From an uncultured Planctomycetaceae bacterium (lineage in GTDB: Bacteria; Planctomycetota; Planctomycetia; Pirellulales; Pirellulaceae), in assembly GCA_937904535.1 (NCBI GenBank), contig CALELC010000554.1, positions 1-31,735 of the forward strand: DNA of 31,735 nucleotides. Reading direction: 5' to 3'. Shown here piece by piece: positions 16,581 to 27,194 of the stretch. The notes beneath the pieces were generated by a model that was given only the letters and a program-made list of their open reading frames with translations, searched no databases and was not told where the DNA came from. The translations under genes were made by a program, and so were the position numbers. Each line of letters opens with the position of its first letter. The first letter of the stretch is position 1.

Positions 16581-17153
16581 TTAGAGTTCCAGTGAGAAAT
16601 CAGCCTGGTTGTCTCCGCTTTCCACCACAAACTCCAGCTCGGTCTGCGTGTTGTACTTCGCCGGTAAGCTCTCGACGTGCACCGGCAAGACGCGGTCGCT
16701 TAGGTACGCGGTGACCATCTCCTCCGTCACGTCCGAGGCGTTACCGCCACTTTGGGTCTCTTGTTTCTCGAGGGCTGCACGGGCTTGAGATTTCTGAGCT
16801 TCTGTATACGTCGGTACCGTCGCAGTCACGATTCGCACCCGATGCTTCCCAACCATTGCGCCGTCGCGATCGGCGATGGGACAATGGAGCGTGTAACGGC
16901 CGGCGGCATCGGTTCGACCGTAGGAGATATTTCCGTTGGCATTGCCCTGGGCATCACCAACCGGCTCAAACATTAGTTTCGCGTCCGCCAGCGGTTGCCC
17001 GTTGAGTAGCACGGTCCCAGAGACTGGTGCGTAACCGGTGCCTCCGCATCCAGCGACAACCAATAAGCAGCCTAGCCCGAACGCGAGCCGAACACCGGCC
17101 CACCTCGCCCGCGCCCTCGGGGCAACAGGGTTTAAATCCGAACCAATCCTCAT
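16581..17153 (-). CDS. Lipoprotein with carboxypeptidase regulatory-like domain, partner of DUF1559
   Basis: This 190-residue lipoprotein has an export signal with lipobox VVAGC near residue 36, then YAPVSGTVLLNGQPLADAKL, GRTDAAGRYTL and KHRVRI, the same Ig-like plan as the lipoprotein at 2915-3337. It also ends alike (PAKYNTQTELEFVV, then DFSLEL). Relative to that paralogue it contains an extra charged segment (about 115-150, AQKSQARAALEKQ). The ATG at 17153 has GGAG 7 bases upstream; a TTG one codon earlier is less likely. It lies 107 bases downstream of a DUF1559 gene, repeating the arrangement at the left end of the window. Function unknown; an envelope location is inferred from the lipobox. 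Confidence 0.88.
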   Translation of the reverse strand: MRIGSDLNPVAPRARARWAGVRLAFGLGCLLVVAGCGGTGYAPVSGTVLLNGQPLADAKLMFEPVGDAQGNANGNISYGRTDAAGRYTLHCPIADRDGAMVGKHRVRIVTATVPTYTEAQKSQARAALEKQETQSGGNASDVTEEMVTAYLSDRVLPVHVESLPAKYNTQTELEFVVESGDNQADFSLEL

Positions 17154-17181
17154 CAACGGTCTCCCAAGGATCTTTGTTTAT

Positions 17182-17227
17182 GGGCCGCCAGTCAGCAACT
17201 CGTGCCGCGCTGCATCAATCGCGGCCC
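17182..17227 (-). promoter_or_regulatory. Alternative stem-loops between DUF1559 and lipoprotein genes
   Basis: Two mutually exclusive stems share one arm: GGGCCGC/GCGGCCC (17182-17188 with 17221-17227) and GCCGCG/CGCGGC (17204-17209 with 17220-17225). No T-run follows on the transcribed strand. The position matches the stem-loop at 2835-2873 in the other DUF1559/lipoprotein pair, although the sequence is unrelated. Confidence 0.45.
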
Positions 17228-17260
17228 CAGCGTTACCAGCTGAGTTCGATCGCCAAGTTA

Positions 17261-18214
17261 TTAGGGCTGGGCAAACACTTCACCGCCAGCGGCGGTCGCC
17301 AGCGCGCCGAGCACGACTTGATCGATGGTGCTGGAGATAAAACTGACGCTGCCATCGACGCGTGCAAACTGAACTCCGCCGGGATGTTGTGAGCCAAAGA
17401 AGCGCTTGCAAGCGTTGTCACTCACGCCGAGATTCGCAGCGGTGGTGCGACACAACTCATAATCGGTGATCCCAAACGATGGCACGGGATAACCAACCGT
17501 AATCGAACCCAGGGCATAAGACGTGTAGGTATGTGCCCAAAACGTGCCGCGCGTCGGCCGTGTCTTCGTCTGGCCTTCACCGATCGCCAGCGTGTTGCTG
17601 GTACCGTCGATAATATCCGCGAATCGCATCGGCCGACCGCGCTGCGCCAGTGCTGGGAACACTCCCTTATCTTGTGGGTTTGTCGCTCCGAAGTGATTCG
17701 CATCATCCCAGTACGCTGCCCCTGCCGAGCGTCCTGATACACCGCGGTAGGAGCTGGTCGCATAAACCCGGGAACAGCAAGTTCCCGATTCGGGCGTCAA
17801 GAGTTGCCCGATGTTGATATCGCTCGGGCAGTTATAAGTCGGAATCGACGTTTCCCGCACCACTTGGTTTTGACTCGACAGCGAATCAACAAGCGGGTTG
17901 TAACGCTCATAAAGATTCTGTTGTTCAATATTGGGCAGAATGGCGATCGCCCATCCCATAAACCCCCGACCATCCACCATGCCGTTGTGGTTGTACTGAT
18001 TGCTCCCGATCGGAAAGGTATTGTAGCTGTCGTGGTAATTATGAATGGCCAATCCCATTTGCTTGAGATTGTTGGAACACGACATGCGGCGAGCCGCTTC
18101 CCGCGCCGACTGCACAGCGGGCAGGAGCAGCCCTACCATCACGCCGATGATCGCTATGACCACCAACAGTTCTACAAGCGTGAATCCGCCGGTACGTGTC
18201 GCTCGTAAGGACAT
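17261..18214 (-). CDS. DUF1559 prepilin-like protein
   Basis: The 317-residue protein starts with a short leader and a prepilin-type site (G10|FTLVELLVV, Glu at +5), followed by the hydrophobic helix and AREAARRMSCSNNLKQMGLAIHNYH. DGTSNTLAIGEG lies past the middle, and near the C-terminus HPGGVQFARVDGSVSFISS matches the family end motif. The ATG at 18214 is preferred over an in-frame upstream start at 18244 because GGAG lies 7 bases before it and the leader then has the short length usual for prepilins. It is followed at 107 bases by its lipoprotein partner. As with the other two copies in this window, the cellular role is unknown. Confidence 0.93.
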   Translation of the reverse strand: MSLRATRTGGFTLVELLVVIAIIGVMVGLLLPAVQSAREAARRMSCSNNLKQMGLAIHNYHDSYNTFPIGSNQYNHNGMVDGRGFMGWAIAILPNIEQQNLYERYNPLVDSLSSQNQVVRETSIPTYNCPSDINIGQLLTPESGTCCSRVYATSSYRGVSGRSAGAAYWDDANHFGATNPQDKGVFPALAQRGRPMRFADIIDGTSNTLAIGEGQTKTRPTRGTFWAHTYTSYALGSITVGYPVPSFGITDYELCRTTAANLGVSDNACKRFFGSQHPGGVQFARVDGSVSFISSTIDQVVLGALATAAGGEVFAQP

Positions 18215-18282
18215 GGCCCCTCTCCCGTAGACTGAAGTCAGCAATCATGATCGCGGCCGCTGGACTCCCACTGCCTGCGTGT

Positions 18283-18309
18283 CTCCTGCCCCAGGATGTG
18301 AGGCAGGAG
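18283..18309. other. Stem-loop in the metH to DUF1559 spacer
   Basis: CTCCTGCC and GGCAGGAG form a perfect 8-base-pair stem with an 11-base loop, 69 bases upstream of the DUF1559 start. No T-run follows in either direction. It may lie in the DUF1559 leader or mark the end of metH transcripts. Confidence 0.4.
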
Positions 18310-18423
18310 CATCAGCTGCTGTCTGGGATCCGGCCGCAGCCTCCCAAGTCTACTGCGCAAAAGCGGCCAATGCCAAAGAAACGCACACTAAACTACACTT
18401 AACGGCAATCTGGACATCAGGAA

Positions 18424-18440
18424 CTGCTCTCACTGAGCAG
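18424..18440 (-). terminator. Small hairpin after metH
   Basis: On the minus strand CTGCTC-AGTGA-GAGCAG, 31 bases past the metH stop, forms a 6-base-pair hairpin followed by TTCCTG rather than a T-run. It is a weak terminator candidate. Confidence 0.3.
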
Positions 18441-18470
18441 CGAGAAGCAAGCCGGACGGGGAACGGTGTC

Positions 18471-22175
<3,705 letters not shown>

Positions 22176-22216
22176 TACAAACCGAGCGTAAGAGATGCGA
22201 ACGGCAATCGACACGC

Positions 22217-22300
22217 AAAACCCGCCTCACGCGCGGGGCCACGACTGTCGATGGCTCACGTTCGCCAATCGAAAACGGGTATTGTCATGAGCCCGGCCCC
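22217..22300 (-). promoter_or_regulatory. Potentially structured metH leader with competing hairpins
   Basis: Just before metH, on the minus strand, a short stem with a TTTT tail (CCCGC/GCGGG, 22221-22225 with 22233-22237) resembles an intrinsic terminator. Its upstream arm overlaps the 3' arm of a longer-range stem (GGGGCC/GGCCCC, 22295-22300 with 22235-22240). That stem encloses a third one (GGCTCA/TGAGCC, 22288-22293 with 22253-22258). The two states exclude each other, as in an attenuator. The stems are short and GC-rich, so this is only a candidate. Confidence 0.3.
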
Positions 22301-22417
22301 CGACGGCAAGGGTCGATGCACATCGGCTTGGGGCGATACAGGAGAAACCGGCAAACCGCTCATCGGCGGCGGCCCATCAGCGCGCGATTGACCCGCATGC
22401 CGAGTGCCCGCTGAACA

Positions 22418-22996
22418 TCACCAAGCGAGAAACCGCCGCAGCAACTCCGTCCCCGGCTGCGTCAAAAAACTCTCGGGGTGAAACTGCCAGCCTTCGAGTT
22501 TGTGCTGCTTGTGGCGCACGCCCATGATCTGGCGACTCGGCCCCAGGTCGCTCCAAGCGCTTACGGCCAAGCAGTCCGGCAGGGTCGGCGGGTCGATCAC
22601 GAGGCTGTGATACCGCGTCGCAATGAACGGCGATTCGATTCCAGCGAACAGGCCGGTGTCATCGTGCGAAATGGCGTCGGTCTTGCCGTGCATCAACATC
22701 GGTGCGCGGACGATCGTCGCTCCCAAGGCTTGACCGATCGATTGATGTCCCAAACACACCCCCAACAGCGGAATCTTGCCGAGAAAGTGGCGGACACAGG
22801 CGACACTGATTCCGGCCTCACTCGGTGTACACGGCCCGGGTGAAATCAGCAGACGTGACACTCCCCAGCTCTCGATCTCTTCAGGCGTCGCTTGGTCATT
22901 TCGCACCACCCGCATCTCGATGGATGGATCGATCTCGCCGAGCCGCTGGACGAGGTTGTAGGTAAAGGAATCGTAGTTATCGATGACGACGATCAT
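22418..22996 (-). CDS. Glutamine amidotransferase TrpG/PabA
   Basis: The 192-residue protein is the class I glutamine amidotransferase subunit of anthranilate or aminodeoxychorismate synthase. It supplies ammonia to TrpE or PabB. The N-terminus VIDNYDSFTYNLVQ, the oxyanion strand LLISPGPCTP (49-58), the nucleophile Cys81 in GVCLGHQSIG, the HGK motif and the catalytic His173 and Glu175 in QFHPES are all intact. No chorismate-binding partner is encoded nearby, so whether it serves tryptophan or folate synthesis (or both) cannot be decided. MetH, a folate-using enzyme, is the next gene 242 bases downstream in the same direction. A sigma-70-like promoter lies at 23090-23118. Confidence 0.92.
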   Translation of the reverse strand: MIVVIDNYDSFTYNLVQRLGEIDPSIEMRVVRNDQATPEEIESWGVSRLLISPGPCTPSEAGISVACVRHFLGKIPLLGVCLGHQSIGQALGATIVRAPMLMHGKTDAISHDDTGLFAGIESPFIATRYHSLVIDPPTLPDCLAVSAWSDLGPSRQIMGVRHKQHKLEGWQFHPESFLTQPGTELLRRFLAW

Positions 22997-23089
22997 GGAG
23001 CAGCAGCCAACTCAGGGCAGCAAGTGGGGAGACGATGCAGCGCGAAATCGGCTGCGGTGTCAAGTCGAATCTGACAGGCAACACGCTAA

Positions 23090-23118
23090 AGGATAGGCGA
23101 GAGGCGGTTCGCCGTAAA
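23090..23118 (-). promoter_or_regulatory. Candidate sigma-70 promoter for trpG
   Basis: On the minus strand TTTACG and TATCCT are spaced by 17 bases, each matching four of six consensus positions. The implied start lies about 87 bases before the gene at 22996. It is back-to-back with the promoter of the plus-strand gene at 23269. Confidence 0.35.
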
Positions 23119-23124
23119 CGCTCT

Positions 23125-23153
23125 TTGGCGATCGGAGCCCGAATGCCTATAAT
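23125..23153 (+). promoter_or_regulatory. Good sigma-70 promoter for the DUF2617-like gene
   Basis: A perfect TATAAT at 23148-23153 lies exactly 17 bases after TTGGCG (four of six matches) at 23125-23130. Transcription should start near 23160, leaving a leader of about 110 bases. It is the best housekeeping promoter seen in the window. Confidence 0.6.
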
Positions 23154-23268
23154 GCAGCCGCGGGGAGCCACGAGGCCTTGTCACCGCTGCTTCTCTGATC
23201 GATTCACGATTCGCTCGTGATGCTGTTCGTGCTGATTTATTTCCCCTTGTTCCGCTGAGATTCGCATT

Positions 23269-23829
23269 GTGCTTTCAGTCCGCCCCAAAATCGCTGAACT
23301 CGCCTTCCGAGTCTTCGGTCGCTCCCTGCATCCGGAACTGTACACCGTCCACAAGTCCCGCACGGTGCGGCGAAGCGACTACGAGGCGCGCGTTGATATC
23401 ACCAGCTGTGGACATGTCGTCACTTGGCAAGGCCGAGGCGTGACCCTGTGCGAAGTCGCAACCAGCGCCTCGCAGCCCTTACCCACCAAACGATGTTTGC
23501 TATCGGTCCCCCTCAAAGGCAGTCGGACCGACAGCGCCCAGTGCCACGGCGGCATTGTCTATCGCACCCATTTTCATCTCGATTCCGTTGCGCCCGAAAT
23601 GTTTTGGATGGTCAACCAACAACTTTCTGGCGATTCCACCGAAGGCCTATTGCACCGCTTTGAAAGCAGTGGCCGCCTCGCTTTTGGTGCGCTGAGTTAT
23701 GTGAATATTGAGACCCGCTCTGCGAGTATGTTGGTGCAAGCGATTCATACCTTTCCTGATGATTATGCGATTCTCAAGGTTGAGTCGCTGTTCTCGATGC
23801 CCGCATCGGTCACGAAGTCGGCAGTCTGA
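23269..23829 (+). CDS. DUF2617-like protein of unknown function
   Basis: The 186-residue protein starts at a GTG (GAG 10 bases upstream) with MLSVRPKIAELAFRVFGRSLHPEL and looks soluble, with no signal peptide or membrane segment. From memory it resembles the DUF2617 family, which has no established role; I could not check this. It contains mixed alpha/beta-type sequence with conserved-looking patches (RRSDYEARVDITSCGH, HGGIVYRTHFHLD). It is transcribed from its own promoter and followed after 12 bases by a histidine phosphatase gene, so the two probably share an mRNA. Confidence 0.65.
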   Translation: MLSVRPKIAELAFRVFGRSLHPELYTVHKSRTVRRSDYEARVDITSCGHVVTWQGRGVTLCEVATSASQPLPTKRCLLSVPLKGSRTDSAQCHGGIVYRTHFHLDSVAPEMFWMVNQQLSGDSTEGLLHRFESSGRLAFGALSYVNIETRSASMLVQAIHTFPDDYAILKVESLFSMPASVTKSAV

Positions 23830-23841
23830 TATTCGAGTCCG

Positions 23842-24513
23842 ATGCAGCTCTATTTGATTCGCCACGCCGAGAGCGAGAACAACGCTCGGCCGGCCTACCA
23901 GCGTGTAGAAGATCCCGTTATTACCCCCGTCGGGCGTTTGCAAGCTGAGGCACTCGCCCAGTGGTGCCGCACGCTGAAGATCGACGTGCTGATTACCAGT
24001 CCATTTCGCCGCACGCTTCAGACGACTCGAATCGTGAGCGACGTCGCCAAGCCAGCCGCCGCGATGGTCTGGCACGATGTGTTCGAGCGTGGAGGTTGTT
24101 ACTGCGGCCATGCAGGCAACGGAATCGCTGGACGTCCTGGCCTGGGAAGATCATCGATTCTGACCGAGTGGCCCACCGCAATTGTCGATCAGTCGATCAG
24201 CGAAGACGGCTGGTGGTTTGGCCGTGAACCGGAGACCGATGATGAAGCGCTGTGCCGTGCCAGCGTCGTAATCGAGCGTTTGATCCAAACCTTTGCCGGC
24301 ACCGACAAAAACGTGGTTGCTATTTTGCACGCCGACTTCATTCGCAACATGCTGATGCAGATGCTGCATCCGGTTGCTGATGCGACGTTATTCGGACCAC
24401 TGCGCAATACCGGCATCACCAAAGTTGACTTCAAGGATTCGCAGTGGCGACTGGATTGGCTCAACAGCGTGTCACACCTGCCAGCACGATTGATCACCGG
24501 CGTCGAGTGGTAG
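23842..24513 (+). CDS. Histidine phosphatase family protein
   Basis: The 223-residue protein belongs to the phosphoglycerate-mutase-like histidine phosphatases. The phosphohistidine loop YLIRHAESENN (4-14, Arg7 and His8), the second Arg patch SPFRRTLQTT (53-62), an acid candidate Glu82 (VFERGGCY) and the C-terminal ILHADFIRNML with the second His (about 157) are present. The loop after Glu82 is rich in Cys, Gly and His (GGCYCGHAGNG), which is not a feature I know from the better-studied branches. The substrate is unknown. The ATG has a GAG 5 bases upstream. It sits 12 bases after the DUF2617-like gene and before a small membrane protein, and a perfect hairpin follows its stop codon. Confidence 0.88.
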   Translation: MQLYLIRHAESENNARPAYQRVEDPVITPVGRLQAEALAQWCRTLKIDVLITSPFRRTLQTTRIVSDVAKPAAAMVWHDVFERGGCYCGHAGNGIAGRPGLGRSSILTEWPTAIVDQSISEDGWWFGREPETDDEALCRASVVIERLIQTFAGTDKNVVAILHADFIRNMLMQMLHPVADATLFGPLRNTGITKVDFKDSQWRLDWLNSVSHLPARLITGVEW

Positions 24514-24524
24514 ATAACTAGCAC

Positions 24525-24546
24525 CAGGCAAGAGCCGACTTGCCTG
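24525..24546. terminator. Perfect 8-base-pair hairpin after the phosphatase gene
   Basis: CAGGCAAG and CTTGCCTG flank a 6-base loop 12 bases after the phosphatase stop. There is no T-run. It may end or process the two-gene transcript, and it makes the in-frame TTG at 24540 an unlikely start for the next gene. Confidence 0.45.
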
Positions 24547-24593
24547 ACGCAATCGCGTGTTCAGCTCCTTCGACTTCAACTGGATCAATTATC

Positions 24594-25052
24594 GTGCTCG
24601 CTATCGATGTGCTTTCGCGAATCCTGCATGTGTTGACCGCCATCACCCTCGTTGGCGGCAGCATCTTCAACCTGCTGGTGCTGCTGCCGTCGTTCCGAGC
24701 GCAAGGCGACAATCCTCACTTGAGCTTGGCGGTGGCGATCCTCGACCGCTGGAAAAAGTTCGTGCACGGCGGGATCGCGCTGTTTCTGATCACCGGATTT
24801 TATAATTACTTCCGCGCCATGCCGCTGCATCAGGGCGACAGCTTGTATCACGCCTTGCTGGGGACCAAGATGCTGCTGGCGCTCGGCGTATTTTTCTTGG
24901 CGTCCGCACTGGTCGGACGCAGCGAGGCATTCGAAGGCATCCGCCGTAATCGCTCCACTTGGCTAACCGTGCTCGTGGTGCTGGCAGTGGTCATCGTGGC
25001 GATCAGCGGATTCTTAAAGGTGCGTGGAGTTATCCCTCACGCACTTCCCTAA
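24594..25052 (+). CDS. Small four-helix membrane protein
   Basis: This 152-residue protein consists of four hydrophobic segments, at about 5-30, 55-75, 85-110 and 122-142. The first contains HVLTAITLVGGSIFN and the second is preceded by RWKKFVHGGIA, both with a His near a Gly pair. This recalls the CopD/HemJ-type membrane proteins, but the match is not strong enough to assign copper or heme function. The GTG at 24594 is preferred: the upstream in-frame TTG at 24540 lies inside a hairpin and would add a soluble extension. The neighbouring gene on the right is convergent. Confidence 0.7.
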   Translation: MLAIDVLSRILHVLTAITLVGGSIFNLLVLLPSFRAQGDNPHLSLAVAILDRWKKFVHGGIALFLITGFYNYFRAMPLHQGDSLYHALLGTKMLLALGVFFLASALVGRSEAFEGIRRNRSTWLTVLVVLAVVIVAISGFLKVRGVIPHALP

Positions 25053-25284
25053 GTCTCATAGCACATCACTTGGGGCGGCCTCACTGATAAGCCGGTGCTC
25101 GTCGTTATGGAGCGGCACGCCTCTGAGGGACGAAGGGCATGCTGCCTCGCTTCACAAATTAACGTAACAGAAGATGTTGCCCCGGCATCTGCGTCCGGCG
25201 CTACACTCATCTCAACGAAACAGGGATCGCCATCCCCACGGTTCGTGACACCGATTCCAAGCCACCACGCTCTCTGTGCAAGCG

Positions 25285-25304
25285 ACCGCAACTAAGATTG
25301 CGGT
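25285..25304. terminator. Hairpin between convergent genes
   Basis: ACCGCAA and TTGCGGT form a 7-base-pair stem with a 6-base loop, placed between the convergent membrane-protein and cysteine-desulfurase genes. It lacks a T-run; a second, very tight palindrome (GCTGAG-G-CTCAGC) overlaps the desulfurase stop codon. Either could end transcripts from both sides. Confidence 0.45.
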
Positions 25305-25322
25305 AGCTAACTTGGCTGAGGC

Positions 25323-26492
25323 TCAGCTGTAGGCGTCCATCAGCTTACGATAGCCAGCAACTAAGTAGTCTACGGCTTGTTCGATCTCAGCCGCCGTCGT
25401 TTGACGTCCCAGTCCAAACCGCAAGCTGCGCCGCGCGCGGCTTTCGCTCAGCCCAATCGCGGTCAGCACGTGACTGGGCCGCGGATCGACGCTGCTGCAC
25501 GCCGCGCCGCTACTAATCGCGATTTGCGGCGCTGCTGCCATCAAGGTTTCACCTTCCACATCGGCGAGCGAAACATTGAGATTCTCGGCCAGCCGCAGTT
25601 CGGGGAGTAGAGCTGGGCCGTTAAGTTCGATCCCGGGAAAGGCGGTTTGCAATCGCGCCCACAGCTCATTGCGCAGGGCGCCCACGCGCGCTGTCGTGGC
25701 CGGTAAATCTGCTACGCAGATCTTCAGAGCCTCAGCCATCCCGATCAGACCAGCGGAATTGAGTGTGCCACTGCGCAATCCACGCTGCTGCCCGCCACCT
25801 TCCACGAGTGGTCGCAGACGGACCCGCCGTTGCGAACCGATATACAGAAAACCGACGCCCTTGGGGCCGTAAAACTTATGCGCTGATCCGCTGAGCAGGT
25901 CGACATCTGCCGCAGCCATATCAACCGGAACCCGTCCAAGTGCCTGGGTGGCGTCGGTATGAAACAGTGCCCCGGCAGCGTGTGCAATTTCGGCTAGTTC
26001 AGCAATCGGTTGCAGGGCGCCGATCTCATTATTGGCCCACATGATCGAAACGAGCGCAGTGTCATCGTCGATCGCGGCGCGCAGATGCTCTGGATCGACC
26101 AACCCACACTCGGACTGGTCCTGCGGGCGAACCGGAAGCACGGTAACCCGAAACCCTTCGCGTCCGAGCCGCGCGACCGGGTCCAACACAGCCGGGTGCT
26201 CGGTCGCAGCCGTAATGATGTGACGGCGACGCTGCCGCGGATGGCGCAGCACGCCGTCGATGGCCAGGTTGTTGCTCTCGGTCGCCCCACTGGTCAGCAC
26301 CAGGTTATCGGCTTCCGTACCGATCAGTGACGCAATCGTCGCCAAGGCTTGCTCACAAGCCTCAGCTGCTTTGCGTCCCACGAGATGAGAATGACTATGA
26401 GGATTTCCAAAATGAACCGTCATCCACGGCAGCATTGCCTCAACGACCCGCGGATCGACCGGGGTGGTGGCGTGATGGTCCAGATAAATCAT
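25323..26492 (-). CDS. Cysteine desulfurase (NifS/IscS type)
   Basis: The 389-residue PLP enzyme takes sulfur from cysteine for iron-sulfur clusters and thio-modified tRNA. The start IYLDHHATTPVDP, the SGATESNN motif (68-75), the PLP-stacking His99 (ATEHPAV), the PLP Asp180 (HTDATQ), the Schiff-base Lys206 (SAHKFYGPKG) and the active Cys332 in SSGAACSS are present, so the enzyme should be active. The loop around the Cys fits group I (IscS/NifS) enzymes. No iscU, iscA or mnmA gene is adjacent. It begins 20 bases after a Nudix gene and is probably the last gene of a minus-strand run that includes queA. Confidence 0.94.
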   Translation of the reverse strand: MIYLDHHATTPVDPRVVEAMLPWMTVHFGNPHSHSHLVGRKAAEACEQALATIASLIGTEADNLVLTSGATESNNLAIDGVLRHPRQRRRHIITAATEHPAVLDPVARLGREGFRVTVLPVRPQDQSECGLVDPEHLRAAIDDDTALVSIMWANNEIGALQPIAELAEIAHAAGALFHTDATQALGRVPVDMAAADVDLLSGSAHKFYGPKGVGFLYIGSQRRVRLRPLVEGGGQQRGLRSGTLNSAGLIGMAEALKICVADLPATTARVGALRNELWARLQTAFPGIELNGPALLPELRLAENLNVSLADVEGETLMAAAPQIAISSGAACSSVDPRPSHVLTAIGLSESRARRSLRFGLGRQTTAAEIEQAVDYLVAGYRKLMDAYS

Positions 26493-26512
26493 CCTAGCTG
26501 TCTTGGTTCGAG

Positions 26513-27118
26513 TCAGTACAACGAATCAACACACAAACGACTCCAAACCTCCAGTGAATCATACTGCGCTTTGAGTTCATCCAAGGTGACAAACTCGGTG
26601 GCCGAGATATCCTCTTCATTCGGCTCGACGCGTTGATCGGCCAATTCCAGTAGATGCACCACGCCGAGGTGCACGCGGCCGACTTCTGTGGTCGAATCAT
26701 AGATCAATCCGACCCGCCGCTCGGTGTAATCGCAATGAATCGTGACCTCTTCGGCTAGTTCGCGCCGCATGCCGGTGAGATACGGGTCACTCCCGCCAGC
26801 CGCATCTTCTTCGCTTATGTGGCCACCGATCCCGATCGAGCGACGGGCGTGCAGGCGGCTTTCGCCCTGGCCGGATCCACGAGTGTAGATGAAGATGCGA
26901 ATCGTCCCCGCCTCGTCCGTGTGCTGCAGAATCACATATGGAATGAGCTGCTTGAATGACGGGTCGGATTCCATTTGACCGCGCGGCCGAAACGACAATT
27001 GGTCGCTGGCCAAGATCGGCCCGAGGAACCGATCGACGTCACGGCTGAACCCTTCTAATGGCCCGATCGCAGCGAGCACGGACTCAGGGACAACCAAAAT
27101 TTGTTCTTCGCTCGACAT
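26513..27118 (-). CDS. Nudix-domain protein
   Basis: The 201-residue protein has a Nudix hydrolase box in a slightly expanded form: GGHISEED at about 98-105 and RRELAEEV at 118-125, separated by a Gly/Ser-containing loop longer than the classical spacing. The glutamates that bind magnesium are retained. A N-terminal region of about 55 residues precedes the domain. Such enzymes cleave nucleoside diphosphate-linked compounds; substrate and even activity are uncertain because of the loop. The ATG at 27118 is preferred over an in-frame start 57 bases earlier whose extra residues look random. It lies between queA and the cysteine desulfurase in the same direction. Confidence 0.82.
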   Translation of the reverse strand: MSSEEQILVVPESVLAAIGPLEGFSRDVDRFLGPILASDQLSFRPRGQMESDPSFKQLIPYVILQHTDEAGTIRIFIYTRGSGQGESRLHARRSIGIGGHISEEDAAGGSDPYLTGMRRELAEEVTIHCDYTERRVGLIYDSTTEVGRVHLGVVHLLELADQRVEPNEEDISATEFVTLDELKAQYDSLEVWSRLCVDSLY

Positions 27119-27194
27119 CGCAGGTTCAGCTCGAAGCAGGTAGCAGTAACAGGTATCAAACGGGGACACACCCACAGCAGGTGTCCACCGGCGG

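Noticed and set aside
22215..22417. Cobalamin, SAM or SAH riboswitch before metH
   Set aside because: None of the conserved cores I know for these riboswitches is present; only short GC-rich pairings are seen, reported as a low-confidence structured leader.
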